Source of the DNA: Oenanthe sinensis
Lineage: Eukaryota; Streptophyta; Magnoliopsida; Apiales; Apiaceae
Reading direction: 5' to 3'
Assembly: GCA_028671895.1 (NCBI GenBank)
Contig: JAPMAC010000221.1
Coordinates: 992,001 to 1,056,000 of the forward strand
DNA: 64,000 nt
The notes under the pieces are model-generated. The model saw nothing but the letters and a program-made list of their open reading frames with translations, had not been told where the DNA came from and made no database searches. Within the stretch, counting starts at the first letter, position 1. Each line of letters starts with the position of its first letter. The position numbers and the translations under genes were made by a program. Of this stretch, positions 11,564 through 23,258 are shown piece after piece.

Positions 11564-12768
11564 GATGTCATTTTGGGAATCGACTGGTTGTCAAGTAACG
11601 GTGCGCAGATCGACTGTGAAAAGAAGAAGATCAGATTGAAAGTGCTAGGAGAGAAGGAGGTCGTGTTCAAGGGACAACGACAAGTCCGAAATTTTTTAAA
11701 CATAGCCCAGATTAAGAGATTGTTACGAAAAGGGTGTGAGGCTTACCTAGCCCACGTGGTAGAAACCAGTCAAGAGATGCCTAAACTTAGAGACCTTCGA
11801 GTGGTGGCCGAATTCGAGGATGTATTCCCCGAGGATCTTCCAGGACTACCACCCGACCGGGAAATAGAGTTTGCAATCGAACTAGCCCCAGGAACGACGC
11901 CAGTTTCAAAGGCCCCGTATCGTTTAGCCCCTGTAGAAATGAAGGAACTAGCCATACAACTACGAGAATTATTAGAACTAGGAATGATAAGGCCGAGCGT
12001 GTCACCATGGGGTGCGCCGGTATTATTTGTAAAGAAGAAAGATGGCAGCATGCGACTATGCATAGACTACCGAGAGCTGAACAAGTTAACGATCAAGAAC
12101 AAGTATCCCCTACCAAGGATTGACGACCTGTTCGACCAATTGAAAGACGCGGTGTATTTTTCCAAGATTGACCACAGGACGGGGTATTATCAACTAAAAA
12201 TTAAGCCCGAGGACATACCAAAGACAGCATTTCACACCAGATATGGGCACTACGAGTTTTTGGTAATGTCGTTTGGATTAACCAATGCCCCAACAGCTTT
12301 CATGGATTTAATGAACCGAGTTTTCAAGAAATACTTGGACAAGTTCGTCATTGTTTTCATCGATGATATTTTGATCTATTCAAAGACCGAAGAAGAACAC
12401 GCCGAACATCTGAGGATAGTTCTAGAGATCTTAAGGGAGGAAAGGTTGTTTGCCAAATTCTCGAAATGTGAATTTTGGCTCAGAGAAGTCCAATTTTTGG
12501 GACATGTAGTAAGCAGCGAAGGGATACTAGTCGACCCGGCCAAGATAGAATCCGTTTCCAATTGGAAAAGACCTACCACACCAACCGAAGTAAGAAGTTT
12601 CGTGGGACTGACAGGTTATTACCGGAGATTCGTGCAAGATTTTGCCAAGATAGCCGCCCCACTGACTCGGCTTACTCGGAAGAAGGAAAAGTTTAATTGG
12701 ACCGAGAAATGTGAGGAAAGCTTTCAAGAATTGAAGAAGAGATTAATAACAGCTCCAGTGTTAGCACT
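11522..12768 (+). pseudogene. Gypsy reverse transcriptase, long open frame, truncated in RNase H
   Basis: An uninterrupted frame of about 415 gypsy codons. It starts with the end of the protease (GEFDVILGIDWLSSN), followed by the linker (EFEDVFPEDLPGLPP), then reverse transcriptase with CIDYRELNKLT, the fingers/palm text GYYQLKIKPEDIPKTAF and the catalytic FIDDILIYS. It then enters the connection/RNase H part (GLTGYYRRFVQDFAKIAAPL) and ends at RLITAPVLAL. The last 36 codons of the open frame (to 12877) are antisense copia sequence. In the intact family RNase H, integrase and a chromodomain would follow. The truncation and upstream frameshift make it non-functional. Confidence 0.88.
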
Positions 12769-13078
12769 ACAAGACAATTTCGTATCCTTTGTCACAAAAT
12801 TGACTGATACTCAACAGATTGTGCTTCAATCCCTCAACATAAGAAATATCTTCAATGATGACATTATCAGTCTTTAATTTGCCATATCCCTTTGTTACTC
12901 CTTTGCTGTCATCTCCAAAGGTAACATAAGGGCCAGCTTTCATAACCAACTCTGTAAGCAGGGACTTGTTTCCTGTCATATGCCTTGATGCTCCACTATC
13001 TAGTACCCATATAATTTTATTTCTTTTCTGCTTAATGCCCTGCAATAACAGATTGATTAGACGTTCTTCGGAACCCAA
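12767..13078 (-). pseudogene. Copia protease / pre-integrase start (element B), truncated
   Basis: Contains WVLDSGASRHMTGN, the copia aspartic protease motif, then YVTFGDDSKG and LKHNLLSISQFCDKGYEIVL, the GAG-pre-integrase start. The frame stops at the junction with the gypsy fragment at 12769. It overlaps the gag frame (13057-14355) in another frame. In this family gag and protease are usually in one frame, so a small indel near 13060 is likely. Confidence 0.8.
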
Positions 13079-14355
13079 CTTTGATTGGGCCCGTCTTTTC
13101 TATAAGATCGAGAATTATCAGATGTAATAACAGGAGATGCACTTTTCTTAACATTACTAGAGCTTTTGACTTTGTCTTTCCCTTTTTCAGACTTGACAAA
13201 TTTGTCAGTCTTAGGAGAAGGCTTGTCACTCCTTACTTTAGGAGGACTGGCAGTCTTAGCTCTCACATGCTTCTTCTTGACATTAGAACTAGTAGCAGTA
13301 TTTAGACATGTTTGACTAGTTGCATTTATCAAGTTCACAAACATTTGCATGACGTTAAAAGTGCATAGCATATAATTAGGTTGACCACATTGTGCATGAT
13401 TCTGATGCATGTTATTCATTGTGTGTGGTACAGGCATGGCATGTGCAACAGGAATATTCATGTTAGATTTACATGCATAAGAAAGATGTTCAGTAGATTT
13501 ACAGTGATAACATGCTTTCTTTACTCGTTCTGCCTTAACCTCTTTTATGCCTTTTTCCTTTTTACTCTGATGTTTAACAGCCTTAGCTCCTAATCCTGGT
13601 CTAGATTCTTCTCTAGGGGATTGAATTTTAACTTGCTTAATGGGAGTTACCGGTTTTTCTTTCTGGCGATCTTCCATTTCTAACTCATATCTAACTAATA
13701 ATTCAGTCTCTTCTTCTTCTTGAGGAACGAAGTGTTTAAAGATAGGTTTGACAGTAAATTTAAGAATGCTAGGTATTTCATTTTTACTCTTACTGGAACT
13801 AGTATCTATAGGTCTTTTTCCTTCCTTCTTTGATAAGTTAGAATAGTCAAGTCCTATACCGATTCCAGTTATCTTCTTAAATGTGTCACTATCAACATTC
13901 ACTTTATTAGCTGCTAGTTTATAAGCTTCGCATTTAGTTTCTAACTCAGCTAGTTTGTTCCTTAGACATGCTTCTATTTCTTCCTTAAGGTTGAGCTTGT
14001 GTTCCAAAGATTTGATAGAGTCTCTTAGAGAAGTATCTATGGTGCAAGCAGCCTCTAACTCTTCCACTTTTGCCTCTAGCATTCTGCATTTGGCAACAAG
14101 TGTTTTCTGTTCTATTTGTGAAGTATTTAGGCTTTTGCACAACATATAGATCTCTTCGCTAAGAGCCCCGTTCTGCACCTTGTAATCATCAATAGACATT
14201 CCTACTTTAAGGGTTAGAACTGGTACCTCTGGTTCATCTGATGTCTCAGCCATGAGGGCAAAGTTTGCTACATGAGTAACTTCTTCCTCGTCTGAATCAT
14301 CCCAAGCTCTTCCTTCTGTCACAACTAAAGCTCTTTTTCCATGTCTTTCTTTCAC
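13057..14355 (-). pseudogene. Copia gag, C-terminal part with second zinc knuckle (element B)
   Basis: 432 open codons. The middle is rich in charged residues and likely coiled coil (about residues 55-165). At about residue 283 there is CYHCKSTEHLSYAC, a C-x2-C-x4-H-x4-C zinc knuckle. The tail is rich in lysine and serine. It continues the gag ORF to the right after an in-frame TAG near 14405. Two well separated knuckles are usual in Maximus/SIRE-type gag. It binds element RNA and assembles virus-like particles in the cytoplasm in intact relatives. Confidence 0.75.
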
Positions 14356-14394
14356 CAGGGATTCATACTTGCTTTTGAGGGCTTCATATGTTTC

Positions 14395-15481
14395 TTTAGG
14401 ATAAGTCTATTTCGGCTTCTTGCAATCTGTTGTAAAATGTCCAGCTTCACCACAGTTATAGCATTTGAACTTCATTTTGAAATCCAACGGTGATTTGTAG
14501 CTGGTACTCTTGCCTTTCCCTTTGTAGCCTTGGATAGTAAGATGAAGATTTACTCTGCGGTCGGTTACTCTTTCTGAATCTTATATTGCTGAACTTCCTT
14601 GCCATGTATGCCACGACACTATCATCCATGTTCTCCAGCTCTTCTTGGGTGAAGTAGTCATCATCACTATTCGATGTGCACTCATCATCATTGTCAACTT
14701 GATGTGATGCAGGTGATGATCTAGGCTTTTCTGCAACCATTGCCTTTTTAGACTCTACCTCATCAGCAACTAATCCTGATGCAACTTCTTTTCCTCTTGA
14801 ATCATTGTCCCATGCTTGATCTTGAAGGGTTTCCAGCTCATAGGTCTTTAGAATTCCATAATATTCTTCCAGAGAAGTTGTGTGCAAATCTCTGGTTTCT
14901 CTAACAGCGTAGACTCTATGTTTAATGCTTTTTGGCTGGTTCCTTAGATATCTCGTGTTGACTTCAACCACGGGGAGAGTTACACCTCTCAGATTCAGAT
15001 CCAAAACCAACTGACTGAATCTTAGATAGACATCTGTTATACTTTCACCTTTTCTTATTCTGAAGGTATCATACTCCATCTTGAGTATAAGTGTTTTGTT
15101 GCTTCTGACCTCAGTGGTACCTTCCATGACGACCTCTAGCTTATCCCAAATCTTCTTCGCTGTAGTTAGTCCTTTAACTACATTAAACATCTCATGATCT
15201 AGGGATTCCATCAGTGTTTGTCGAACGGATGTATCGACAGCTATCTGCTCCTTGTCAGCATCTGAAAAGTCTATTGCCTTCTTAGGCTCAGACTGTTGTG
15301 GTACTACCACATCTCCTTCCATATTCTCAGGAACAACAACCATTGGTACAAATTTACCTTTGTCAAGTACTTCCAGATATTCAGGACTGATGGACTCAAG
15401 GTAAAGTTTCATTCTCAACACCCATTCTTCATAATGATCTCGGTCGAACATTGGAATCTTGAAATTATTTTTAGGTGCCAT
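14395..15481 (-). pseudogene. Copia gag, N-terminal part and first zinc knuckle (element B)
   Basis: Starts MAPKNNFKIPMFDRDHYEEW, a typical copia gag start, at a minus-strand ATG about 770 bases inside the primer-binding site. The UBN2-type gag core follows (SLDHEMFNVVKGLTTAKKIW; YDTFRIRKGESITDVYLRF). Near codon 300 a frameshift moves the correct frame; beyond it the text CYNCGEAGHFTTDC, a C-x2-C-x4-H-x4-C knuckle, is readable at about 14470-14420, followed by an in-frame TAG. The gene is therefore recently broken rather than ancient. Confidence 0.82.
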
Positions 15482-16248
15482 TTTAATGTGGATTTAAAGC
15501 AAAGATAATAAACTTTTCTTATTACTTGAGTAGTAATTAAAAGAAAATTAAATTATCTCAAAATAAATCAAAGTTCAAATTCTGATCACTAAAAAAAAAT
15601 TCTAAGTACCCAAGACTAGGCTATGTAGAATATCTATGTAGAACTTCTGCCTAAGTCGAAATTCTCCAAGTAGAACTTTTGTCCAAGTCGAACTTTTCTC
15701 AAGTAGAATATTCAAGTAGAATATTCTAAGTAGAAACTCTATATAGAACTTTTGTCCTTGGAAAAATTTGCTGCAGGTCATTTTAGCAGGTCACTTTAAT
15801 GTTGAATAAACAATATTACTTTTTACACTTTTTGACTTTTGTGACTTTTCTCACCTAACTCACCTAACCCACGTGCTAGGTACTGAATATCTTCTGTAAT
15901 TTCTTTTTGCTGTGAGATATATGTCAAATCAAAAGCCAATAACACCTTTTGTCTTTTTGAAAAGGAAATTAAAAAGTTGCTGGGTTTGTCTTCTTTAACA
16001 AGAACAATGATGAACACTCAAGAACACCAAATATCAAAGTACCCAGATTAATTCACAAAAATTATCTAAAATCCATCCAAGCTAAATAATCACACCTGGA
16101 GTATTTAAATAATTTTTTCGGATGAGTTTTCACTAGAAACGAATTAAGGCCCACTTTTTGAGAAAAATCGAAAAGTAGTTCTGGAAGATGAAAACTCACA
16201 AATCTTCTACCAAACACAAGGATCTATGTTTTGTATGTTAAACATGAG
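15482..16248 (-). other. Leader of copia element B
   Basis: Non-coding stretch between primer-binding site and gag start. It contains repeated AAGTAGAA / AAGTCGAA motifs between about 15600 and 15760. No gene is seen. Confidence 0.6.
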
Positions 16249-16260
16249 GCTTTGCTACCA
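16249..16260 (-). promoter_or_regulatory. Primer-binding site of element B (variant)
   Basis: The minus strand reads TGGTAGCAAAGC two bases from the LTR end, differing at two positions from the initiator-Met complement seen in elements A and C. Confidence 0.7.
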
Positions 16261-16262
16261 AT

Positions 16263-17369
16263 TGTTAGGTCCAAATGTGTTGTAGAGGGGGGGTGAATAC
16301 AACTTTTCGAATTTAAGAAGCAATAAATACCATGTAATAAATGAACACAAAGATTCAAGGAATATATGTCTTATATATAATTTGAAAGGGTTGCTACAAC
16401 ATTCATTACAAAGTACACCAGAAGTAAAGAGGGTAGTAAATGATACTAAGCTCTGTGAATATACTCTCTCTCTTTTACAAGTGTTTATCTCGAAAAAATA
16501 TTGCTCTCTTGAAAAAATACACAAGTACTTCTATTTATACTACTTGTAATCTATGTCCTGTAGACTTCAAAGACTAAGATATACGTGGCCCAATGATGTT
16601 CACATAAATCTTGTCTTATCTTGAAAGCTTGGAAATCTGCCAATTAGATGATGCCATGTGTCATGTTGAAACTGCCCTCCATGTAAAATATCTACTTGAG
16701 AATTTCTGCTTGGCCATCTCGAATTTCAAAGTAGAATTTCTACATAGGAATGTTCTACTTGGCTATCTCGAATATCTGAGTAGAATTTCTACATAGGAAT
16801 GTTCTACTTGGTCATCTCGAACATTTTGTACTTAGAGAAATTCTGGGCTTCAACTTGAAACTTCATTGCAACATCTTGAACTTGTGATTTCTTTATGTCT
16901 TACATATTCTTCAACAAGCTCTTGAACCTGGATATCTATTACTGACATAAACTTGCTATCAATGTCCTGACACTTGATGCAATTGTCTGATTCATAAGTG
17001 ACTAGTCTTGATAGTGTCTCTGCTTCTTGAATAGATTACCATATTCAATTAGTACTGTGGCTTTCCAATTATTGCTTTCCTTCTTGTTCACTTGAAATCA
17101 ATTAGTCTTATTGATATCGATAGTTATGATCTTGAACCTTTAAGTTACAAATCACTGAGGCATGAACAACTTTGTCTTGAACTTCTTTCAATGATTTCTT
17201 CTTTTGTTTGATCATAGTTAACATGTTAAATTGTATCAATTACCTTGTCTTCATTTAGCATTGATTTCTTTTTGGCTTCATGTTCTTGATTGTCTTCCGG
17301 TTAAGTATCTTTTCTTTTAGTTGAGTTACATAAGTTATAGTGTTACAAGTTTAGACACTCTGCCTTTCA
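16263..17369 (-). mobile_element. LTR of copia element B with interior sequence on both sides
   Basis: LTR of 1107 bases, TGTTAGG at the left and GCCTTTCA at the right. A primer-binding site and gag lie left of it, while a polypurine tract and the 3' additional ORF lie right of it. It therefore serves as 5' LTR for one interior and 3' LTR for another. It includes a hairpin with a G7 run (16279-16303) and a 49-bp repeat (16711-16820). Confidence 0.85.
16711..16820. repeat. 49-bp direct repeat in LTR of element B
   Basis: TGGCCATCTCGAA, TGGCTATCTCGAA and TGGTCATCTCGAA recur at 16711, 16760 and 16809. The bases between include GTAGAATTTCTACATAGGAA, which is preserved in both spacer copies. Two full units and a start of a third. 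Confidence 0.85.
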
Positions 17370-17778
17370 ATCTCCCCCTATTTGATAGTCTAACAATGAC
17401 ATTCAAATTAACAAGGGATAACTCAACTAAACAATGAGACGAGAAAACGATAAATAACATTGTTGTCTTGTTTAAATTACAACTGAAATAAACTTGGAAA
17501 ACAATTCAAGAAACTAGAATGAATAAAAATTAAGCTAGATAGAAAATTCGACCTTCGAATTTAAGACCATTTGAGTGATTCCTATCACCTGGATTATTTC
17601 ATATCTTTCAGTCAAACTTATATCACCTTATTGGATCCACTCTGATTCACGGTTACAGTATGGTAAGTTAGCCTATCTCGCATACTGTGACCAGGTGAAT
17701 TTTCCTCAAGTGAGTTAAAGCAACCAACATATATGAAGTTTTTCCAACTTCAAGTTCACACCACTCTGGCATTTAATT
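17370..17778 (-). promoter_or_regulatory. Polypurine tract and 3' non-coding region (copia B, right interior)
   Basis: ATCTCCCCCTATTTGATAG stands directly right of the LTR end and gives a minus-strand polypurine tract. The rest to the end of the additional ORF at 17779 is non-coding and shows no second gene. Confidence 0.75.
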
Positions 17779-19670
17779 CTAATTCTGTCTCCTCTTCCTA
17801 GCTTCTTCAACTTGGTGCTTCTCCTCTTTCAGCTTTCTGCGCCTTTCTTTCTGCTGCTGTTCTTTCTTGTAGACTGGATCATGTAACTGCTTCCACCTTG
17901 CATTCAGCAGACTTACCGCTTCCATTTCTAGAGGATTCCTGGGCTCTGGATAAGGATGCCTGAAAAGCCTTCTGAGTTTGTCCACCTCCTGAGTAGTTCT
18001 GATCTTAGGAATTTCCTCAAAAATTTTCATTATGAGCTGTGATTTCCAATGTGATTTATCAGCCTTGAACTGACAATAGATCATTTTGGGGTAACCCTTA
18101 ACATGGTTAGTATTGTGGACACTAGCCGCATCTCGCTCCATTTGCTTCTTCTCCACCACTACTTCAGAAAAGTACTTCAGAAGTCTTTGCTTATCATCCA
18201 CATTCTCATTCTCCACTTCGCCCCATTTGAACACTTCTAAACCTCTTTCCAGAAATGCGGCATCTTGAGTCTGCAGCAGCCATTTCCTACTCATATGCAA
18301 TAATGTTTTATTCTAGTCTGCATCTATGAATGCCAAAGCAACAGCTGTGTCATCGTCATAAGAGTGTATCCAGTATACACTTTCTCTTCCTGGAACACCA
18401 ATTGCCTCCCTTATTTCTCCTTGTTCCAGTGATCCAGAAGGAAGAGTCAGAGCTTCATCTACATTTTTGACAGCTTGTAGAATATTCCATTTTCTTTCAA
18501 TTAGCTCTGGCTCAACCTTTACATTGTCTAGAGGGTTTGGAGCAATAATATCACACTTCCAAATCACATTGCTCATTTTGAATATGATCCTCTCAATAAA
18601 CTCTACTGACTTCTCCTTAATGTCAGATGTGAATCCCTTACTCATCATTTGCCTGCAGACAGCTTTTAGGGATTCTACCGATAGAGCCATTAGGTCATTT
18701 TCCTCTAAACTAACCCTCTTCATCTTCCCATCAACAACCATCCGAACAACATCAGGATTCGCTGAGAATTCTGGTCCTTTGTCCTCTGCTAGCTGCATTA
18801 ACTGATCTCTATACAGAATGTTAAGCTCCTCAGCTTGAGAATATTGAATTTTTGTTGCTAGCAAGAACAACTCTGACGCAGATCTTCTCGAGATGAATTG
18901 ATCATCCACATACAAGAAAGATGTCAGGACTCCTTCAACTAAAGACAAGATGACCTGTCACTCCTTAATCATCGCATTATATCCAACTCTGACTTTAGAG
19001 ATCAACCTTTTCAAAGCATTTATATAGTCAACAATCAGTGGATTCTGCAAGTTCAAGTTGTAGAATAAGTCTTCCGCCTCTTTGTTATGAGTTCCTTTCG
19101 TACAAACTCCAAATAGTATCTCCCTTGCATCATCCCATTTTTTTCCGATCCTTCTCTTGTCCAGATCAACTTGAGGATCAGCTAATGATCATACTGTTTC
19201 TCCTTGAGTTTCGCTTTCTTTTCTAGGAAAACAGCCTCATCCTGCATCATCTTCATTTTATAGAACTGAGTTTGTTCCGAGGCCAACTGTTGAGCTTCCA
19301 GAGTCTCTTTATCAACAGGTATTTCTTCAGGATTTCCAGAAGACATTCCAGCACCTCCACCTTGTTCCTTCAAAGATCGTCTAATTGCATGTGCTAAAGG
19401 AACATCCCCCATATCAGAATCTGAATCAAGTACCTTATGTACTTCTTCCTGGTGATGACTCAAGTCAATGAATGGATCATCTTGCTCATCTTGCTCAGCC
19501 ACCACTGCCTTACCCTTCCTCTTTCTCTGAGCCTCTTCTTCATTTACTGGCTCATTTTCTTTGACAAAAACAGTAGTCTGTTCATCAATTTCTTCAATAA
19601 CTAGCGATTGCTGTCTCGTCTCCTTTCCAGTCTCCCTCTTAGGTGAGTTATCCCCTGCACCACCTTGCTC
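17779..19670 (-). pseudogene. Additional ORF of a copia element, function unknown
   Basis: On the minus strand a protein of about 630 residues can be followed from 19670 to the stop at 17779, with one frameshift near 19195 and two in-frame stops (near 18953 TGA and 18308 TAG). Visible pieces: an acidic/KRK-rich N-terminal part, QLASEQTQFYKMKMMQDEAV with coiled-coil character, NLNLQNPLIVDYINALKRLI, a central part with SLEENDLMALSVESLKAVC, and a strongly basic C-terminus rich in K, E, Q and R. There is no signal peptide or membrane segment, so it is not an obvious envelope protein. It lies between the missing pol and the polypurine tract, the place of the env-like or additional ORFs known in Sireviruses. 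I recognise no enzyme domain. Its N-terminus is lost at the gypsy junction. Confidence 0.7.
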
Positions 19671-19822
19671 TCACACTTCAAAAATTTTGCAAACAGTTTC
19701 TTCTTCCTAAAAATTTCAAGTACAATGCGCAAATGCTCCTCATGCTCTTCCTTACTCCTAGAATATATCAAGATGTCATCAATGAAAACCACAACGAACT
19801 TATTCAAGTAATCATGAAACAC
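19601..19822 (-). pseudogene. Chimeric frame: gypsy reverse transcriptase joined to copia additional ORF
   Basis: The minus-strand frame begins with gypsy reverse transcriptase (VVFIDDILIYSRSKEEHEEH, the catalytic aspartates included) and at about 19671 changes into the copia additional-ORF region. The intact order is seen at 40204-39959, where the sequence continues into FWLEQVTFLGHIVSGKG. It marks the break point between G2 and copia B. The open fusion of 73 codons is probably accidental. Confidence 0.7.
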
Positions 19823-21350
19823 CGATTCATCAAATTTATAAATATTGTTGGTGCATTCGTCAACCCAAAGGACATCATAAGAAACTCATAATGACCATAT
19901 CGAGTGTGAAATGATGTCTTCAAAATATCATCATCTCTTACTCGTAACTTTTAATAACCCGATCTCAAATCTATCTTCAAAAAAAATTACTTCACACCTT
20001 ACAATTGATCGAATAAGTCATCAATGCGTGGCAAAAGATACCTGTTTCTGACAGTCACCTTATTCATCTCTCTATAATCAATACATAACCTCATAGATCT
20101 ATCTTTATTCTTTATATACAACACTGAATCACCCCATGGAGGCACACTCGGTCTGATAAATCCTTTATCCAACAAGTCTCGTAACTACTCTTTTAATTCC
20201 TATAACTCTGATGGTGCCATCCTATACAATCATTTTAAATAACTTCAGCCCTGATGACAAATTCAAGAATAACCTATACATGCTTTTGTTAAATAACACA
20301 TATTTTCATGTCTCTCGAGTATTCTCAAACCTACAATTATAAAATCCATCCATTACTTTCTTTTTATACTCCAACATCTCTAGTTATATGAAAACACTTA
20401 GGTTAGATCTCAATTCATATTTAAATCTCTCATTACTTTAAAGATGTCTCACGAACCCTTCGAGCAATCCAACCTAATAAACTTTTTTTTTATGTAATTT
20501 AAAATATTCTCATCATCATCCAACCTAATATAACATCTAAAGGTAAACTTCTTTATGCACACTTCAGAAATATTGCATGATGAACACATTAATAAATCAA
20601 TCCATTATCATCTTGAAATCTTTTCATCTAGTCGCATTCACATTTCCGCATCACATTTCAAATTTTATATATCTGATTTCACATCCTACCATGGTAGCGA
20701 ACATAGTATCTCTTTGCATTTAACTCATTGATAATCAATAATCCTTAATATGTAGCTCATATACCTAGTTGAAGTCTAAAAGCCATACAATCCTTAGCCA
20801 AAAGTTATCTTACTCATAAAGTCAAAATAATTCTAAATACACTTTTCATTTAAAAATCTTGATTTACAGTTACTAACATACTTGCATCTTCATATATCGT
20901 TCCCTTTCCTTTCAATCAATTGCTCCAAAATGTTTGATGAATAAATCCTTAAATATTTAATCAAGGTCATGTATCCCTATCGGAAATATGTTTACCTAGA
21001 TGACTATATCCTACATATTATAAACACTCTTAATAATTATCACGAAGGCACATAAAAGGTTCATTTACGAAGACTAAACTGCAAGATTCTTAACAGATGG
21101 GAAAGAAACAACAAAATGAGTCAAAACATATTCAAATAATGTGAACACTCCAAGTCTAAAAAGGATTCACAATATCAAATACAGATACGAATGAATTCGC
21201 AGAAAGAGGCAAGCTGAAGTATTTTATAAAAAAAATTGTGACATAATGTTGAAATGAACGCAACTACATGAAGTCTCAAAATAGAATACTCATCCTAATG
21301 GCTACCCAAACTCACAGGTCAAACCTAAATAGGTTTTCTACAAGAAAGAA
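19823..21350 (-). pseudogene. G2 interior, second copy: decayed reverse transcriptase and leader
   Basis: Near-identical to 40205-41737. At 20200-19830 the minus strand still shows reverse transcriptase text (CIDYREMNK-like, RYGHYEFLMMSFGLTNA-like) with stops. The rest, up to the primer-binding site, has no gag or protease and no open frame longer than about 80 codons. Confidence 0.65.
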
Positions 21351-21366
21351 CCTGGCTCTGATGCCA
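21351..21366 (-). promoter_or_regulatory. Primer-binding site, left copy of G2
   Basis: The minus strand reads TGGCATCAGAGCCAGG, an initiator-Met-type site, four bases from the LTR end. It is identical to the site at 41738-41753. Confidence 0.85.
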
Positions 21367-21370
21367 TCTC

Positions 21371-23258
21371 TGTAACACCCCCTTCCCAAAATGAGATGAG
21401 GGGTTACTTCCAAACCACAAATCTGTATATAGATTACTAAAATCCCCCTTATAATAAATAAATAGGTCCAACAATGTCTCATAAAATAATATTAAAACCT
21501 CTAAAATAATTCAAAATGATAAATACGAATAAATCCAAAATCTCTACTAATGAAAATGACTAATATAATCTGAGAAGTTCAAATGTCCTAATAACTGAAG
21601 TAAGGGTAGCTCTCCATCACACAGCCCGAGATCCCCCTAAGTACCTGCCAGAAGAAAGAATACGGCATGAGCCAAATGCCCAGTACGGATTGAAATATAA
21701 GTTTATAAAACAGAAAGAAAATATATAGTTTGACAGTTATAAATAAACATTAATTATTTTTAAAATAAGGCTGATGCAAAAAGGGTTAGGATATTTCATA
21801 CCGATACAGAACAGATAACAGATACATACATCATAGGGTACCTAATGCGTGCAACAAACCGGACAACGTGTACGGCATATACAACGTCACCGTCAAATAT
21901 CAAATCACAAATCAAATCAGACTGGGTGCACCCACGTATCCTCAAACAAATATCAAAATGCGCAAAGCTCACCACCTGAGCTATCAGAAGGATACGCCGT
22001 GACTAATCACACTGCCACGGAAGTGTCATGCCACTGGTGCCGCAATGACATGGCTGTAGTACCCCTACAGCTGGTTAACTCGGTATACCCTATATCACTC
22101 TAAGGGTTCAAATAAAATAATTTTCACAATTTTAAAATCACCTGAACAGATATTTCAAATATTCTACGCAGATATGTAACATACATAATTTTCAAAAATC
22201 GCAGAGACAAATATTTAAATATTTGGAATCAGACTTTAAAATAACTTTCGGAGAATCAAAACAGTTAAAACGAATAATAACGGAAGAAACAGATTTATAA
22301 ACGGAACGAATTAAATATAACGAATCCTAAAAAGAGTAGCACTGAAGAGAAAGGAGACGAAATCCGTACCTTAAATATAACAACCTCAATTACTAATAAA
22401 ATCCGTAAACGATCCGCTAAACACCCGGCTCTCGATCTAATTAGACAAATATAATATTTGTTAATACATTTTTTTTAATTAAAAACACATTCTCACCATA
22501 AAATATAAAATTAACTTATAATTCGTGTGTTATAGCTCACCGGCTTAATCTTAAATCTGCTAATATTATAATTAAAAGAAACGACGAGAAGCAGTATAAT
22601 ACACATGATCCTGTTTATACTAAAATCATGATTCTGAACACTCGTGTAGCCATTAAAAGAAATTATTAATATTAAATAATATAAACAATTATAACTCCAC
22701 TATATTTATAAGTAGTAAACAATAATAGGCCTGGAAAAATCTCATCACCAGAATTTGTTTTGTGGTTTGCCAGACGACACATAGTCATTGTTGTGTTCAT
22801 GTCCAATACGTAAATAACTTCATGAAATAATTAACACTTTTGTTATCATGCTAGTCCTGGTGTATACTAATGAAACTATTGACAAAATTGAAAATATATA
22901 ATACATAGATTATAGTTCAGAAACAATAAAGGATCAATACTTACAAAATTATGAAATTGATTCCTCTAGTCTTTTTTTTTCCTTCAAGCTGCGCCGCCAC
23001 TACTCTCTCTCCCGTGATTATTCTGCTTCTAGGGTTTAATACTACCAAAGTATTTGTGTTTCTAGAATTACACCATATATATATATTTTTTAGAATGGTT
23101 ATCCTATTTCTAATCTAATTACTAATAATTATAATTTTTTTGTTCTAAATTAAATTCAATATAAAAAAATAATCTTATAAATTCTATTTCTAATTCTAAT
23201 CTAATTCTATTTATTATTAATATTTATTATTAATAAAATAATAAGTACGGATATTACA
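21371..23258 (-). mobile_element. LTR of gypsy G2 (left copy)
   Basis: 1888 bases, starts TGTAACACCCCC and ends GGATATTACA. Almost identical to 41758-43639. A primer-binding site lies to its left and a polypurine tract (plus strand TATACCCCCTT) to its right, so it adjoins interior sequence on both sides. Confidence 0.9.

Larger units (their letters stand above)
11345..12768 (+). mobile_element. Gypsy (Tekay/Del-like) fragment interrupted by element A
   Basis: Plus-strand gypsy pol sequence starts immediately at the LTR of element A and stops abruptly at about 12768, inside the RNase H region, where minus-strand copia sequence begins. No LTR of this gypsy is in the window. It is a different, better preserved copy from gypsy G2. 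Element A was inserted into it, so its upstream part should lie left of the window. Confidence 0.85.
12769..17369 (-). mobile_element. Copia element B, gag-protease half with its 5' LTR
   Basis: Minus-strand Sirevirus/Maximus-type copia. From right to left: LTR (16263-17369), primer-binding site, leader, gag with two zinc knuckles, and the protease/pre-integrase start. It is cut off at 12769 against the gypsy fragment, so integrase, reverse transcriptase and RNase H are missing. Unlike A and C, its reading frames are largely preserved, with only a few frameshifts. Confidence 0.85.

Noticed and set aside
11770..12063. 97-codon minus-strand open frame
   Set aside because: Antisense shadow of the gypsy reverse transcriptase frame.
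13955..14149. Plus-strand open frames within copia gag (also 13081-13305, 13381-13593)
   Set aside because: Antisense shadows of the gag frame on the minus strand.
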